A stretch of 64,000 bases of DNA from Agrobacterium tumefaciens (GTDB lineage: Bacteria > Pseudomonadota > Alphaproteobacteria > Rhizobiales > Rhizobiaceae): assembly GCF_013337285.1 (NCBI RefSeq), contig NZ_SUPW01000005.1:62001-126000 (forward strand), read 5' to 3'. Shown here piece by piece: positions 1-7,723 of this stretch (position 1 is the first letter of the stretch; every line of letters starts with the position of its first letter). The notes under the pieces were generated by a model that made no database searches, was not told the DNA's origin, and was given only the letters and a program-made list of their open reading frames with translations. The translations under genes were made by a program, and so were the position numbers.

Positions 1-410
1 ACCGGCACACCCCACTGCGTGTCCTCGAAAGTTACTGTGTCGACAATGTTAGGGTAATAGGTCTTCTTTTCGTCTTCCGTCATCGGCACCGGAACGATGA
101 GATCGTTCTGTGCGAACTGCTTCAGCGTGCGCGAACCGACATAGGCCATGGCGACCGGCGTGCCGGCGGCGGCGAGCGTCGTTGCCTTGTCCTGGCACTG
201 CGCCCAGCCAACGACCTCAGGAACAACCTTGAAGCCGGCATTCTTGCCTTCCCATTCCTTGATGTATTTTTCATGGATTGGGTCCATCTTGTCGCCGCAA
301 TAGATCCAGCTGATCTCCTTGTCGGCGGCATGTGCCGTCACCGTCGTAAGGGCAGTGGAACCGGCAAATGCGAATGCGCAAAGCGCCAATCCGTAATGTT
401 TCAGTGCCAT
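1..410 (-). CDS. Sugar ABC transporter substrate-binding protein, N-terminal part (cut by window edge)
   Basis: This is the N-terminal 136 codons of a periplasmic sugar-binding protein; the rest lies beyond position 1. The start at 410 gives a classic Sec signal peptide (MALKHYGLALCAFAFAGS, ending near AHA-A). It is followed by the mature start ADKEISWIYCGDKMDP and a family-typical stretch TTLAAAGTPVAMAYVGSRTL. It lies 38 bases downstream of a MalG-type permease on the same strand, so it is the last visible gene of a leftward operon of oxidoreductase, two permeases and binding protein. Family knowledge makes it the ligand-capturing component of a carbohydrate uptake (CUT1-type) importer. The ligand is inferred to be an amino sugar or its glycoside, from the divergent nagA-type genes. 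An ATPase gene, if present, must lie to the left of the window. Confidence 0.85.
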   Translation of the reverse strand, partial: MALKHYGLALCAFAFAGSTALTTVTAHAADKEISWIYCGDKMDPIHEKYIKEWEGKNAGFKVVPEVVGWAQCQDKATTLAAAGTPVAMAYVGSRTLKQFAQNDLIVPVPMTEDEKKTYYPNIVDTVTFEDTQWGVP

Positions 411-448
411 AATTAGTCTCCCGTTTTGGTGGTCGTTCCTGTTGTTGT

Positions 449-1306
449 TTATTTCACCGCGCCGGCGGTAAGCCCGCTGACGAGATATCGTTGCATGAAG
501 AAGATCACGATCATGGCCGGCGCAATGCCGACGAAGCTGGCCGCCATCAACTCATTCCAGATGACTTCCTGACGACCGAAATAGGCGAACAGGCCGATGG
601 GCAGCGGCATATATTCGGTCTTGGAATTGAAAGTGAGCGCGAAGATGAACTGCTGGGCGTAAGCGCCGATGAAGGTGGTGATGGAGACGACGGCGATGCC
701 CGGCATCGCCAGCGGCAGGATCACCCGGCGGAAGGTGTAAAAGTAGCTCGCACCGTCCACATAGGCCGCCTCTTCCAGCTCTCGCGGAATGCGCAGCATG
801 TAGGTGCGTAGCAGCCAGATGGCGGTGGGGATCAGGAACGCGGCACCGGGAATGATCATCGCCAGATAGGTGTTCAACACGCCCATATTGCGCATCAGCC
901 GGTAGAGCGGGATCAACAGAACGGCGCCCGAAAACATGTTGATGGCGAGGAACGCACCCAACAGCTGTCCTCGCCCACGAAACTGGAAGCGGGCAAAAGC
1001 ATAGGAGGCCGGCACCACCAAAAGCAAAACGATGATCGTCGAGATCGTCGAGATGAAGAAGGAGTTGAAGACGTAGCGAGCAAAGCCGGGAACACTGACC
1101 CACATGGTTCGGTAGGCCTCGAAGGACCCGTTTTGCGGCCAGAACTTGTAGGGCGAGGAAAACAGGAGGCTGAGCGGTTTCAGAGATACCAGAAAGCCTT
1201 CCACGAAGGGCGCCAGCACGAAGGTTAAAAACACCGCGACGCCACAATAGATCCCGACGATTTCATACCACCTGTAACGGTTGATCATCGCATTTTTGTC
1301 GGTCAT
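449..1306 (-). CDS. Sugar ABC transporter permease, MalG-like
   Basis: The 285-residue inner-membrane permease has about six hydrophobic segments. The cytoplasmic EAA loop is visible as EEAAYVDGASYFYTFRRVILP, about 85 residues from the C-terminus, which is where the ATPase docks in this superfamily. N-terminal MTDKNAMINRYRWYEIVGIYCG begins the first membrane helix. Its start overlaps the end of the other permease gene by four bases, a sign of translational coupling. With the second permease it would form the heterodimeric pore of a CUT1-type sugar importer. The substrate cannot be read from the sequence; the neighbouring amino-sugar catabolic genes suggest N-acetylglucosamine, a chito-oligosaccharide or a related compound. 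Confidence 0.9.
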   Translation of the reverse strand: MTDKNAMINRYRWYEIVGIYCGVAVFLTFVLAPFVEGFLVSLKPLSLLFSSPYKFWPQNGSFEAYRTMWVSVPGFARYVFNSFFISTISTIIVLLLVVPASYAFARFQFRGRGQLLGAFLAINMFSGAVLLIPLYRLMRNMGVLNTYLAMIIPGAAFLIPTAIWLLRTYMLRIPRELEEAAYVDGASYFYTFRRVILPLAMPGIAVVSITTFIGAYAQQFIFALTFNSKTEYMPLPIGLFAYFGRQEVIWNELMAASFVGIAPAMIVIFFMQRYLVSGLTAGAVK

Positions 1307-2187
1307 CGGGTGGCCTCCTGCGAGATACGGCTGGTGATGCGGAAGTAGAAATAGGTGAAGATCGACAGGAAGATGCAGATCAGCACGGCGCGGGCCGCAC
1401 CTTCACCGTATTTGTAGGAACCGATCGCCGTTTTATAGGTATCGATGATCATCGTCGTCGTCTGGCCGGTCGGGCCGCCCTGCGTCAAAATCCAGATGAT
1501 GTCGAAGGAATTGAAGGTCGAAATCAGCGAGATCATCGACATGGTGATCATGGCGGGCAGCATCAGCGGCAGCGTGATGCGGCGGAAGCGATAGGCGCGG
1601 CTGGCGCCGTCCGTCCAGGCCGCCTCGTAGAGGTCCTGCGGGATGGCCTGGATTGCAGCCAGCAGATACAGCGTCACCATCGGCACGCCGATCCACACAT
1701 CGGTAATGATCGTCGCCCAGAAGGCCGTGTTACCATAGGCCAGGAACGCGACCGGGCCGTTCACCAGACCGGTGTTCTGCAGCACCCCGGAAATCATGCC
1801 GAACTGACCGTTATACATCCAGCCCCACATGAAGATGCCGATAGCCATCGGCACGATCCATGGCGGCATCGTCAGGATGCGAAACAGCGCCCTTCCGGGA
1901 ACGGCCGAATTCAGCAGCACTGCACCAAATGTGCCGATGATCATCTTTATCGAGACGGAAAAGAACGTCCAGACAAAGGTCCGCGTGATGACATCGGCAA
2001 AAGTCGCGTTGAAGATTTTCTCGTAGTTGATGAAGCCTATCCAGTTCGTCGTTTTTCTGAGCGACGCATCGGTAAACGACAGGATGAAGGTATCGACGAG
2101 CGGATAAGCAACGATAACCGTGATGTATAGGAGCGCCGGCAGAAGAAGAAGCCAGGCGAAGATAACCGCGCTGCGTTTCGCATCCAT
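1303..2187 (-). CDS. Sugar ABC transporter permease, MalF-like
   Basis: The 294-residue permease has a hydrophobic N-terminal helix (SAVIFAWLLLLPALLYITVIVAYPLV) and further membrane spans. The EAA loop is YEAAWTDGASRAYRFRRITLP at about residues 190-210. This is the usual length for the first permease of a CUT1-type importer. It starts 12 bases after the oxidoreductase gene and overlaps the MalG-like gene by four bases, so the three are almost certainly one transcript. It is expected to pair with the MalG-like subunit to move a carbohydrate across the inner membrane. Substrate is unknown from sequence alone. Confidence 0.9.
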   Translation of the reverse strand: MDAKRSAVIFAWLLLLPALLYITVIVAYPLVDTFILSFTDASLRKTTNWIGFINYEKIFNATFADVITRTFVWTFFSVSIKMIIGTFGAVLLNSAVPGRALFRILTMPPWIVPMAIGIFMWGWMYNGQFGMISGVLQNTGLVNGPVAFLAYGNTAFWATIITDVWIGVPMVTLYLLAAIQAIPQDLYEAAWTDGASRAYRFRRITLPLMLPAMITMSMISLISTFNSFDIIWILTQGGPTGQTTTMIIDTYKTAIGSYKYGEGAARAVLICIFLSIFTYFYFRITSRISQEATR

Positions 2188-2199
2188 CGCAGCGCCCCC

Positions 2200-3381
2200 T
2201 TAAGCCGATTTCACGGCGGGCGATTTTGGCTGCCCATGGAGCGCCAGGTCATATTCATCCCAGATCGGCTTGAGGTCCACCACCTTGCGGCCGTGACGCG
2301 CTTCATCCATGGCAAGCGCCAGAATGCCGGCCTCGATCGCATCAAGTGCGGAAACCGGCAGGGGCTCACCCTTGACGATATGGGCGATTACATCCGCTGC
2401 CATCTGCTCGTCTGCGCCATAATGCTGGGAGAGCGTGGTTGCCGCCGAATAGGTCTTTGCCACGGTCTTTTCGTTGGTCCGGGCATTATGCACATTGAGG
2501 AAGCCGCGCACGAAGTCGCCCTCCGCCATGCCCTTGGCGCCGATCACGCAGAAACGGCGAAAATCGTCGGGAACGTTGAGATTGGTATGGAAGGCGAGCG
2601 ACGCGCCGTTTTCATATTCAACGATCGCCGTCTGGTAGTCGATGATGTCGCCGTCGCTGTCGAAGACCTTTTCGGAACCCATCCAGCCGCTCGGCTTGCG
2701 GTGGTAGACTTCCATGTCGTTGATGCCGTCATTTTGCGGAGCATTGGCAATTGTGAAGCTCTTGCGTCCGCCGAAACTCGATACGTATCGCGGCCGCGCA
2801 CCGACGACGCCATTATAAAGATCGAGATCGTGGCAGCATTTTTCCAGCATGAAGGAGCCGGAATAATGCTCATAACGCCGCCAGTCGCGCATGAAGAACG
2901 CACCATGATAGGGCGGAATATGTTCCGAGGCCTCGATGGAAACAACATCGCCGAGCTTGCCTTCGGCCTGCGCGGCGCGCAGATCGCGGTAGAGCGGCGA
3001 ATAACGCAGGACAAGACCCACCAGCAGCCGCTCATGACCGTGCTTGTTGAGCAGCCGGGCGAGCTCAAGGCTTTCCTCAATGCTGACGACGATCGGCTTT
3101 TCACTGAAGATGGTGCAACCGGCCTCGAGCCCGAGACGGATATGCTCAAGATGCATATGGTTCGGCGAACCGATCATCAGAAGATCGAATTTTTCGTTGG
3201 CGATCAGCGCCTCGGGGCTGCCATACGCCTTGCCGACCGAAATGCCCTTTTCCTGCAGACCCGGCAGACCAGCCGGAGCGGGATCGACATAACCGACGAT
3301 CTCGAAATCCTTGTCGATTTCATGAAAAACGTAGCCCAGATAACCGAGACGGAATCCGAGTCCGATAATTCCCACCTTCAT
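2200..3381 (-). CDS. Gfo/Idh/MocA family NAD(P)-dependent oxidoreductase
   Basis: The 393-residue protein starts with a Rossmann nucleotide-binding motif (KVGIIGLGFRLGYLGYVFHEI). It carries the family signature EKPIVVSIEESLELARL, whose EKP lysine is a conserved active-site residue, and a later MLEKCCHDLDLYNGVVGARP segment with the usual catalytic-region histidine. Members oxidise or reduce sugars, inositols, anhydrosugars or glycosides using NAD(P). It is the first gene of the leftward operon that encodes an ABC sugar importer. It is divergent from a GntR regulator and N-acetylglucosamine-type catabolic genes, so it probably pre-processes the imported sugar. A standard GlcNAc pathway does not need this enzyme, which hints at a modified substrate. 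The exact reaction is unknown. Confidence 0.85.
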   Translation of the reverse strand: MKVGIIGLGFRLGYLGYVFHEIDKDFEIVGYVDPAPAGLPGLQEKGISVGKAYGSPEALIANEKFDLLMIGSPNHMHLEHIRLGLEAGCTIFSEKPIVVSIEESLELARLLNKHGHERLLVGLVLRYSPLYRDLRAAQAEGKLGDVVSIEASEHIPPYHGAFFMRDWRRYEHYSGSFMLEKCCHDLDLYNGVVGARPRYVSSFGGRKSFTIANAPQNDGINDMEVYHRKPSGWMGSEKVFDSDGDIIDYQTAIVEYENGASLAFHTNLNVPDDFRRFCVIGAKGMAEGDFVRGFLNVHNARTNEKTVAKTYSAATTLSQHYGADEQMAADVIAHIVKGEPLPVSALDAIEAGILALAMDEARHGRKVVDLKPIWDEYDLALHGQPKSPAVKSA

Positions 3382-3819
3382 GAACTTTGTTCCCTGTTCA
3401 TTCGTAATTCATTTTCGCAGAATCGACCATTTCTACGTTGGCCATTCAGTTATCTGCGATAATTGCCTGCCACGATGAAATTAATTTTCACGACGGTCAA
3501 GTTAAATTCGATTTCGCACGCCCAACCGAGGACTGGAGACCGATTTTTCCCAGCGATGCGGATGCGCAACAGGGCGCCGCCGATCACCGCTGCGAAAACA
3601 ATACCAAAAAAATGCCAATCGTCTAGAGCAATATCTACAACCGGAAAATTTTTTTGGTTAATGAGCAAATTTCAGGCGTAAGGCCTCATTATTTGGCAAA
3701 ACATCGAATAAACCCCTATTAATCGTACAAATTCGCTAATGGTTCTATTTTGGTATTGCCGATTATGGCGCGTATGGTATAGCCAGAATTGGCCAGATTA
3801 GTTGTGACAGAGGTTATGG
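3382..3819. promoter_or_regulatory. Divergent promoter region between ABC/oxidoreductase operon and nag-type operon
   Basis: This 438-base gap separates the two divergently transcribed arms of the amino-sugar locus and must hold both promoters. The part nearest the regulator gene is AT-rich (about 3640-3760) and contains two similar operator-like words described separately. A weak leftward reading frame (3450-3668, TTG start, one hydrophobic stretch) lies inside but has no recognisable family and no good ribosome site. No RNA gene was seen. Confidence 0.6.
3751..3785. promoter_or_regulatory. Two operator-like sites TGGTAT(T/A)GCC for the adjacent GntR/UTRA regulator
   Basis: TGGTATTGCC at 3751-3760 and TGGTATAGCC at 3775-3784 repeat with a 24-base spacing, just upstream of the GntR gene start at 3820. 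The second, followed by A, reads TGG-TATAG-CCA, an imperfect palindrome. From family knowledge, HutC/UTRA regulators of amino-sugar genes (DasR, NagR/YvoA) bind TGGT-x-x-A-CCA-like palindromes, so these are good candidate autoregulatory operators controlling both arms. This is an inference from motif resemblance. Confidence 0.45.
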
Positions 3820-4575
3820 ATGAACGGGGCAGTGCTTAATCTGGATGACCTGCAATCGGGAGGCGGCGGCCCGCTCTACCTGAAACTGCGTCAGACGATT
3901 GAAGACGCCATCAATGCCGGCCGCCTGAAGCATGGCGACGCCCTGCCGCCCGAGCGCGACATCGCCGAAAGCGCTTGTGTGAGCCGCGTGACGGTGCGCA
4001 AGGCGGTGGATGATCTGGTGCGCGACGGCCTTCTGGTTCGCAGGCACGGTTCCGGCACCTTCGTCGTCAAACCCATCACCCGCATGCAGCAGCCACTGAC
4101 CAAGCTTACCTCGTTTACGGAAGACATGCGCCGCCGGGGCATGGCCGCAAGCACGCGCTGGCTGGACAGGGGTTTGTTCTATCCGACCGGCGACGAGATG
4201 ATGGCGCTCGGCCTTTCCCAATCCGCCATGGTGGCGCGGCTTACCCGCTTACGCCTTGCCAATGACCAGCCGATTGCGCTTGAAGTGACGAGCCTGCCCG
4301 GTGATCTTCTGCCCGACCCGCAGATGGTCGAGAACTCGCTTTATCTGGAGCTTGAGAAAAACGGCATTCGTCCAGTCCGTGCCATTCAGCGCATTTCCGC
4401 CCGTAATCTCACGGATGAGGAAACGCTGCTGCTCGGCGTTCCGCCGGGGTCGGCGGCGCTGTCCGTTCAGCGCATGGCCTATCTGGAAAGCGGGCGGCTC
4501 ATGGAAATATCCCGCGCCCTTTACCGCAGCGACGCCTATGACCTCGTCGCCGAACTGACGATGACCTCAGAGTGA
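3820..4575 (+). CDS. GntR-family (HutC/UTRA) transcriptional regulator
   Basis: The 251-residue regulator has an N-terminal winged helix-turn-helix (PLYLKLRQTIEDAINAGRL, then ALPPERDIAESACVSRVTVRKAVDDL and LLVRRHGSGTFV, about residues 18-80). A UTRA effector-binding domain follows (about 95-245, with LTRLRLANDQPIALEVTSLP and the ALYRSDAYDLVAEL ending). This is the architecture of regulators such as NagR/YvoA and DasR, which sense phosphorylated amino sugars. Its end overlaps the next gene, so it belongs to the nag-type operon and probably regulates it and the divergent importer arm. The effector is inferred to be GlcN6P, GlcNAc6P or a related phosphate. Confidence 0.92.
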   Translation: MNGAVLNLDDLQSGGGGPLYLKLRQTIEDAINAGRLKHGDALPPERDIAESACVSRVTVRKAVDDLVRDGLLVRRHGSGTFVVKPITRMQQPLTKLTSFTEDMRRRGMAASTRWLDRGLFYPTGDEMMALGLSQSAMVARLTRLRLANDQPIALEVTSLPGDLLPDPQMVENSLYLELEKNGIRPVRAIQRISARNLTDEETLLLGVPPGSAALSVQRMAYLESGRLMEISRALYRSDAYDLVAELTMTSE

Positions 4576-4601
4576 AACACACCGATCAAGGACATGAAAC
4601 G

Positions 4602-5624
4602 ATGACAACCCTGATGCGCCAGGAAATCAACGAGATTCCCGATGCCGTCGCCCGTCTGCTGGACAATGCGAGAAATGATTTTCAGGAAGCCGGCGGCCAG
4701 CTGAAAGCCCGCGATCCAGCCGTTATCGTCACCATTGCGCGCGGATCCTCCGACCACGCCGCGCATTTCCTGAAGTATGCGATCGAATTGCAGACCGGGC
4801 TGCCGGTGGCGTCGCTGGGGCCTTCGCTCGCCTCGATCTACCAGACGAAACTACGGCTGGAACGGGCGGCGGCCTTCGCCGTGTCGCAATCGGGCAAAAG
4901 CCCTGATATCGTTGCGCTGGCGGAAAGTGCCCGCAAGGGTGGCGCACTCACCTTCTCCCTCGTCAACACGCTGCCTTCTCCGCTTGGCAATGCAGCCAAT
5001 CAGGCCATCGATATCCAGGCGGGACCGGAAAAAGCGGTTGCCGCAACCAAATCCTTCGTCAATTCCATCGTCGCTGGCCTCGCGATCCTTGCCGAGTGGA
5101 CGGAAGACAGCCTGCTCGCCAAGGCGGTCAGCGCCCTGCCGCAGAATTTCGCAAGAGCCGTTGCACTCGACTGGAGCCAGATCGCCGAAGCGGTGAAGGG
5201 CGAGGAATCGCTTTATATGCTGGGCCGTGGCCCCGCCCTTGCCATTGCCGCAGAAGCCGCGCTGAAATGCAAGGAAACCTGCGAGCTGCATGCGGAAGCC
5301 TACTCCTCGGCAGAAGTCATGCATGGCCCGGTCTCGCTGGTCGCACCGAAATTCCCCATCATCGCCTTTGCCGCGCGCGACCGCGCCGAGACCTCGGTGA
5401 CGGATATCGCCGCAAATCTTGCCCATAAAGGCGCCAATGTTTTCGTCACATCCGCAAAAGGCAGCCCGGCCAAACCCCTGCCCTTCGTGGAAACAAACCA
5501 TCCACTGACCGATGCCCTGTTGCTGATCGCGCCGTTTTACGGCTTCATCGAGCAATTGTCGCGCGCGCGCGGCTTCAACCCGGATGCACCTGCGGCATTG
5601 AAGAAGGTCACGGAAACCCAATGA
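4602..5624 (+). CDS. SIS-domain aminosugar-phosphate deaminase/isomerase (GlmS C-terminal-like, NagB-II type)
   Basis: The 340-residue protein has two SIS domains and resembles the isomerase half of GlmS without the glutaminase domain. VTIARGSSDHAAHFLKYAIEL and VSQSGKSPDIVALAE mark the first domain, and LGRGPALAIAAEAALKCKETCELHAEAYSSAEVMHGPVSLV is the sugar-phosphate-binding block of the second. The ATG at 4602 has AAGGA nine bases upstream and is preferred over an in-frame GTG at 4572 that overlaps the regulator stop codon. In this setting it most likely converts glucosamine-6-phosphate to fructose-6-phosphate plus ammonia, the alternative NagB-II enzyme; an AgaS-type role on galactosamine phosphate is possible. 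It overlaps nagA by four bases. Confidence 0.85.
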   Translation: MTTLMRQEINEIPDAVARLLDNARNDFQEAGGQLKARDPAVIVTIARGSSDHAAHFLKYAIELQTGLPVASLGPSLASIYQTKLRLERAAAFAVSQSGKSPDIVALAESARKGGALTFSLVNTLPSPLGNAANQAIDIQAGPEKAVAATKSFVNSIVAGLAILAEWTEDSLLAKAVSALPQNFARAVALDWSQIAEAVKGEESLYMLGRGPALAIAAEAALKCKETCELHAEAYSSAEVMHGPVSLVAPKFPIIAFAARDRAETSVTDIAANLAHKGANVFVTSAKGSPAKPLPFVETNHPLTDALLLIAPFYGFIEQLSRARGFNPDAPAALKKVTETQ

Positions 5625-6787
5625 GCGGCATAAAGGCATTTGTCGGCGCCCGTATTTTCGATGGCGCCGCCTGGCACGATGGCAAGGTGCTGCTGACCAG
5701 CGATGGACATGTTACCGCCATCTCACACAACGTACCTGCCGAAGCCGAAGTGATTGATGCGAAAGAGTTGCTGATCGTGCCGGGCTTCATAGACCTTCAG
5801 GTCAATGGCGGCGGCGGGGTCATGTTCAACAACCAGCCGGATGTCGCCGGCATCGCCCGCATTTGCGCCGCACACGCCCAATTCGGCACCACGGCGCTGA
5901 TGGTCACGCTCATCACCGACCGGCCGGATGTGACCTCCAAAGCAGCACAGGCGGGCATCGCCGCCGTTGCGGCCAATGTGCCGGGTTTCCTCGGTCTGCA
6001 TTTCGAGGGGCCACATCTTTCCGTCGCACGCAAGGGCACCCATGATCCGGCGCTGATCTGCAAGATGGAAGCAGCCGATCTCGAGGTTCTGACCCGTTGC
6101 AAGGCGGAACTTGCCTTCGTGCTGACGACCATTGCCCCGGAAAACGTGACTAAGGAGCAGGTTACAGCGCTCCGAAAGGCCGGCATCGTCGTCAGCCTTG
6201 GCCACACCGACAGCGGCCTCGACGTGGCGACGGCCTATGCTGATGCCGGCGCTTCCATGGTGACCCATCTCTTCAACGCCATGAGCCCGCTCGGCCACCG
6301 CGAACCCGGTCTGGTTGGAGCCGCACTCTCGAACGGAAAACTTGATTGCGGGCTGATCGCCGATGGTTTCCATGTCGATCCCACGGCAATCGGCATTGCG
6401 CTGCGCGCCAAGAACGGCCCCGGCCGCATCTTCCTCGTCACCGATGCTATGTCCACCATCGGCACGGATGATGACGGCTTCGAACTGAACGGCCGGCGCG
6501 TCTATCGCAATGGCGGACGCCTGACACTTGCCGATGGCACGCTGGCGGGGGCGGATATCGACATGCTCTCCTGCATCCGTTTCATGCATGAGAAGATGGA
6601 CACGCCGCTGGAGGAGGCCTTGAGAATGGCCTCCACTTATCCGGCAGAAGCCATCGGTGCGACGGCCAAGGGAAAACTCCAGCCCGGTTCCGATGCGGAT
6701 TTCGTCTTGCTGACACCTGACCTTCAAATGCATTCCACATGGATCGACGGAGAAAAAATCCACGATGCCGCGCGTTCCGGAGCCTGA
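5621..6787 (+). CDS. nagA: N-acetylglucosamine-6-phosphate deacetylase
   Basis: The 388-residue amidohydrolase matches NagA in length and motifs. GFIDLQVNGGGGVMFNN lies after the N-terminal beta domain. The metal-site glutamate is in GLHFEGPHLSVARKGTHDP, the histidines are in SLGHTDSG and VTHLFNAMSPLGHREPG, and the catalytic aspartate is in FLVTDAMSTIG. It removes the acetyl group from GlcNAc-6-phosphate to give glucosamine-6-phosphate and acetate in the cytoplasm, feeding the upstream SIS-domain deaminase. It overlaps the preceding gene by four bases (ATGA) and is three bases from the ROK kinase gene, so all are co-transcribed. Confidence 0.95.
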   Translation: MSGIKAFVGARIFDGAAWHDGKVLLTSDGHVTAISHNVPAEAEVIDAKELLIVPGFIDLQVNGGGGVMFNNQPDVAGIARICAAHAQFGTTALMVTLITDRPDVTSKAAQAGIAAVAANVPGFLGLHFEGPHLSVARKGTHDPALICKMEAADLEVLTRCKAELAFVLTTIAPENVTKEQVTALRKAGIVVSLGHTDSGLDVATAYADAGASMVTHLFNAMSPLGHREPGLVGAALSNGKLDCGLIADGFHVDPTAIGIALRAKNGPGRIFLVTDAMSTIGTDDDGFELNGRRVYRNGGRLTLADGTLAGADIDMLSCIRFMHEKMDTPLEEALRMASTYPAEAIGATAKGKLQPGSDADFVLLTPDLQMHSTWIDGEKIHDAARSGA

Positions 6788-6790
6788 ACA

Positions 6791-7717
6791 ATGATCGTTT
6801 GTTTCGATATTGGCGGAACGACCATCAAGGGGGCGATTGCTTATGCCCCGGATGATATTCGCCCCGTGCCGCGCATACCGACGCCGAAAACCAGTTTCGA
6901 GGACTTCGCGGCCGGCCTCAAATCCGTCATCGACAATAGCGGCGGCACACCCGCCTGCGTGTCGCTGTCGATTGCCGGTGTCATCGATCCCGAAACCGGC
7001 AAGGCCACCGTTGCCAATATTCAGAGTATCCATGGCCGGGTGTTGAAGGACGAGTTGGAAAAAGCTCTGAACCTTCCCGTCATCGTTTCAAACGATGCCG
7101 ATTGTTTCGTGATCGCCGAATCGGAAATCGGCTCCGGACAGGGCCATCGTGTCGTCTTCGGCGTCATCCTCGGAACGGGTGTCGGCGGCGGACTGGTCAT
7201 CGATGGCAGGCTCATCAACAGCGACGGTGGTTTCGCCGGCGAATGGGGCCATGGACCGGTGGCAGCAACCCTGGCCGGCAACCCGCCGGTAGCGCTGCCG
7301 CGTTTTGAGTGCGGCTGTGGCCTCACCGGTTGCGTTGATGCCATCGGCAGCGCCCGTGGCATGGAAAAGTTGCACCTGCATCTTCACCGGCAGGAGATGA
7401 CCAGCGAGGACATCATCTCCGCCTGGCAGGCGGGCGATGCGCAGGCTTCAAGAACCATCGATGTCCTCATCGATATTCTCGCCTCGCCGCTGGCGATGGT
7501 CATCAACGTCACCGGCGCGACCATCGTGCCTGTCGGCGGCGGGCTTTCGAATTCAAGGGAACTTCTCATCGCTCTGGACGAAGCGGTCAGAAGCCGCGTT
7601 CTCCGGCGTTTCAACCGCCCGCTGGTCGTGCCTGCCATTTGCCGGATCGAGCCGGGGCTGATCGGCTCTGCCGTTATCGGCCTGAAATATGAGAAGGAAA
7701 TCGCCCTCCCTGCCTGA
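6791..7717 (+). CDS. ROK-family sugar kinase, probably N-acetylglucosamine kinase
   Basis: The 308-residue protein opens with the ATP-phosphate motif CFDIGGTTIKGAI and has GTGVGGGLVIDGRLI. The ROK sugar-binding residues are in FAGEWGHGP, and the zinc-binding cluster CGCGLTGCVDAIGSARGM uses three closely spaced cysteines with the upstream histidine. These are the hallmarks of ROK hexokinases. Placed last in the GntR-deaminase-nagA operon, it probably phosphorylates N-acetylglucosamine brought in by the divergent ABC importer, making the NagA substrate. N-acetylmannosamine kinase is an alternative, but no NanE or NanA homologue is adjacent. Confidence 0.88.
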   Translation: MIVCFDIGGTTIKGAIAYAPDDIRPVPRIPTPKTSFEDFAAGLKSVIDNSGGTPACVSLSIAGVIDPETGKATVANIQSIHGRVLKDELEKALNLPVIVSNDADCFVIAESEIGSGQGHRVVFGVILGTGVGGGLVIDGRLINSDGGFAGEWGHGPVAATLAGNPPVALPRFECGCGLTGCVDAIGSARGMEKLHLHLHRQEMTSEDIISAWQAGDAQASRTIDVLIDILASPLAMVINVTGATIVPVGGGLSNSRELLIALDEAVRSRVLRRFNRPLVVPAICRIEPGLIGSAVIGLKYEKEIALPA

Positions 7718-7723
7718 GCGGTC

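Noticed and set aside
3450-3668. Short leftward frame with a hydrophobic stretch in the divergent amino-sugar promoter region
   Set aside because: It starts with TTG and lacks a convincing ribosome site, matches no family, and lies across a region that must hold promoters. It might be a gene remnant, but evidence is too weak to call.
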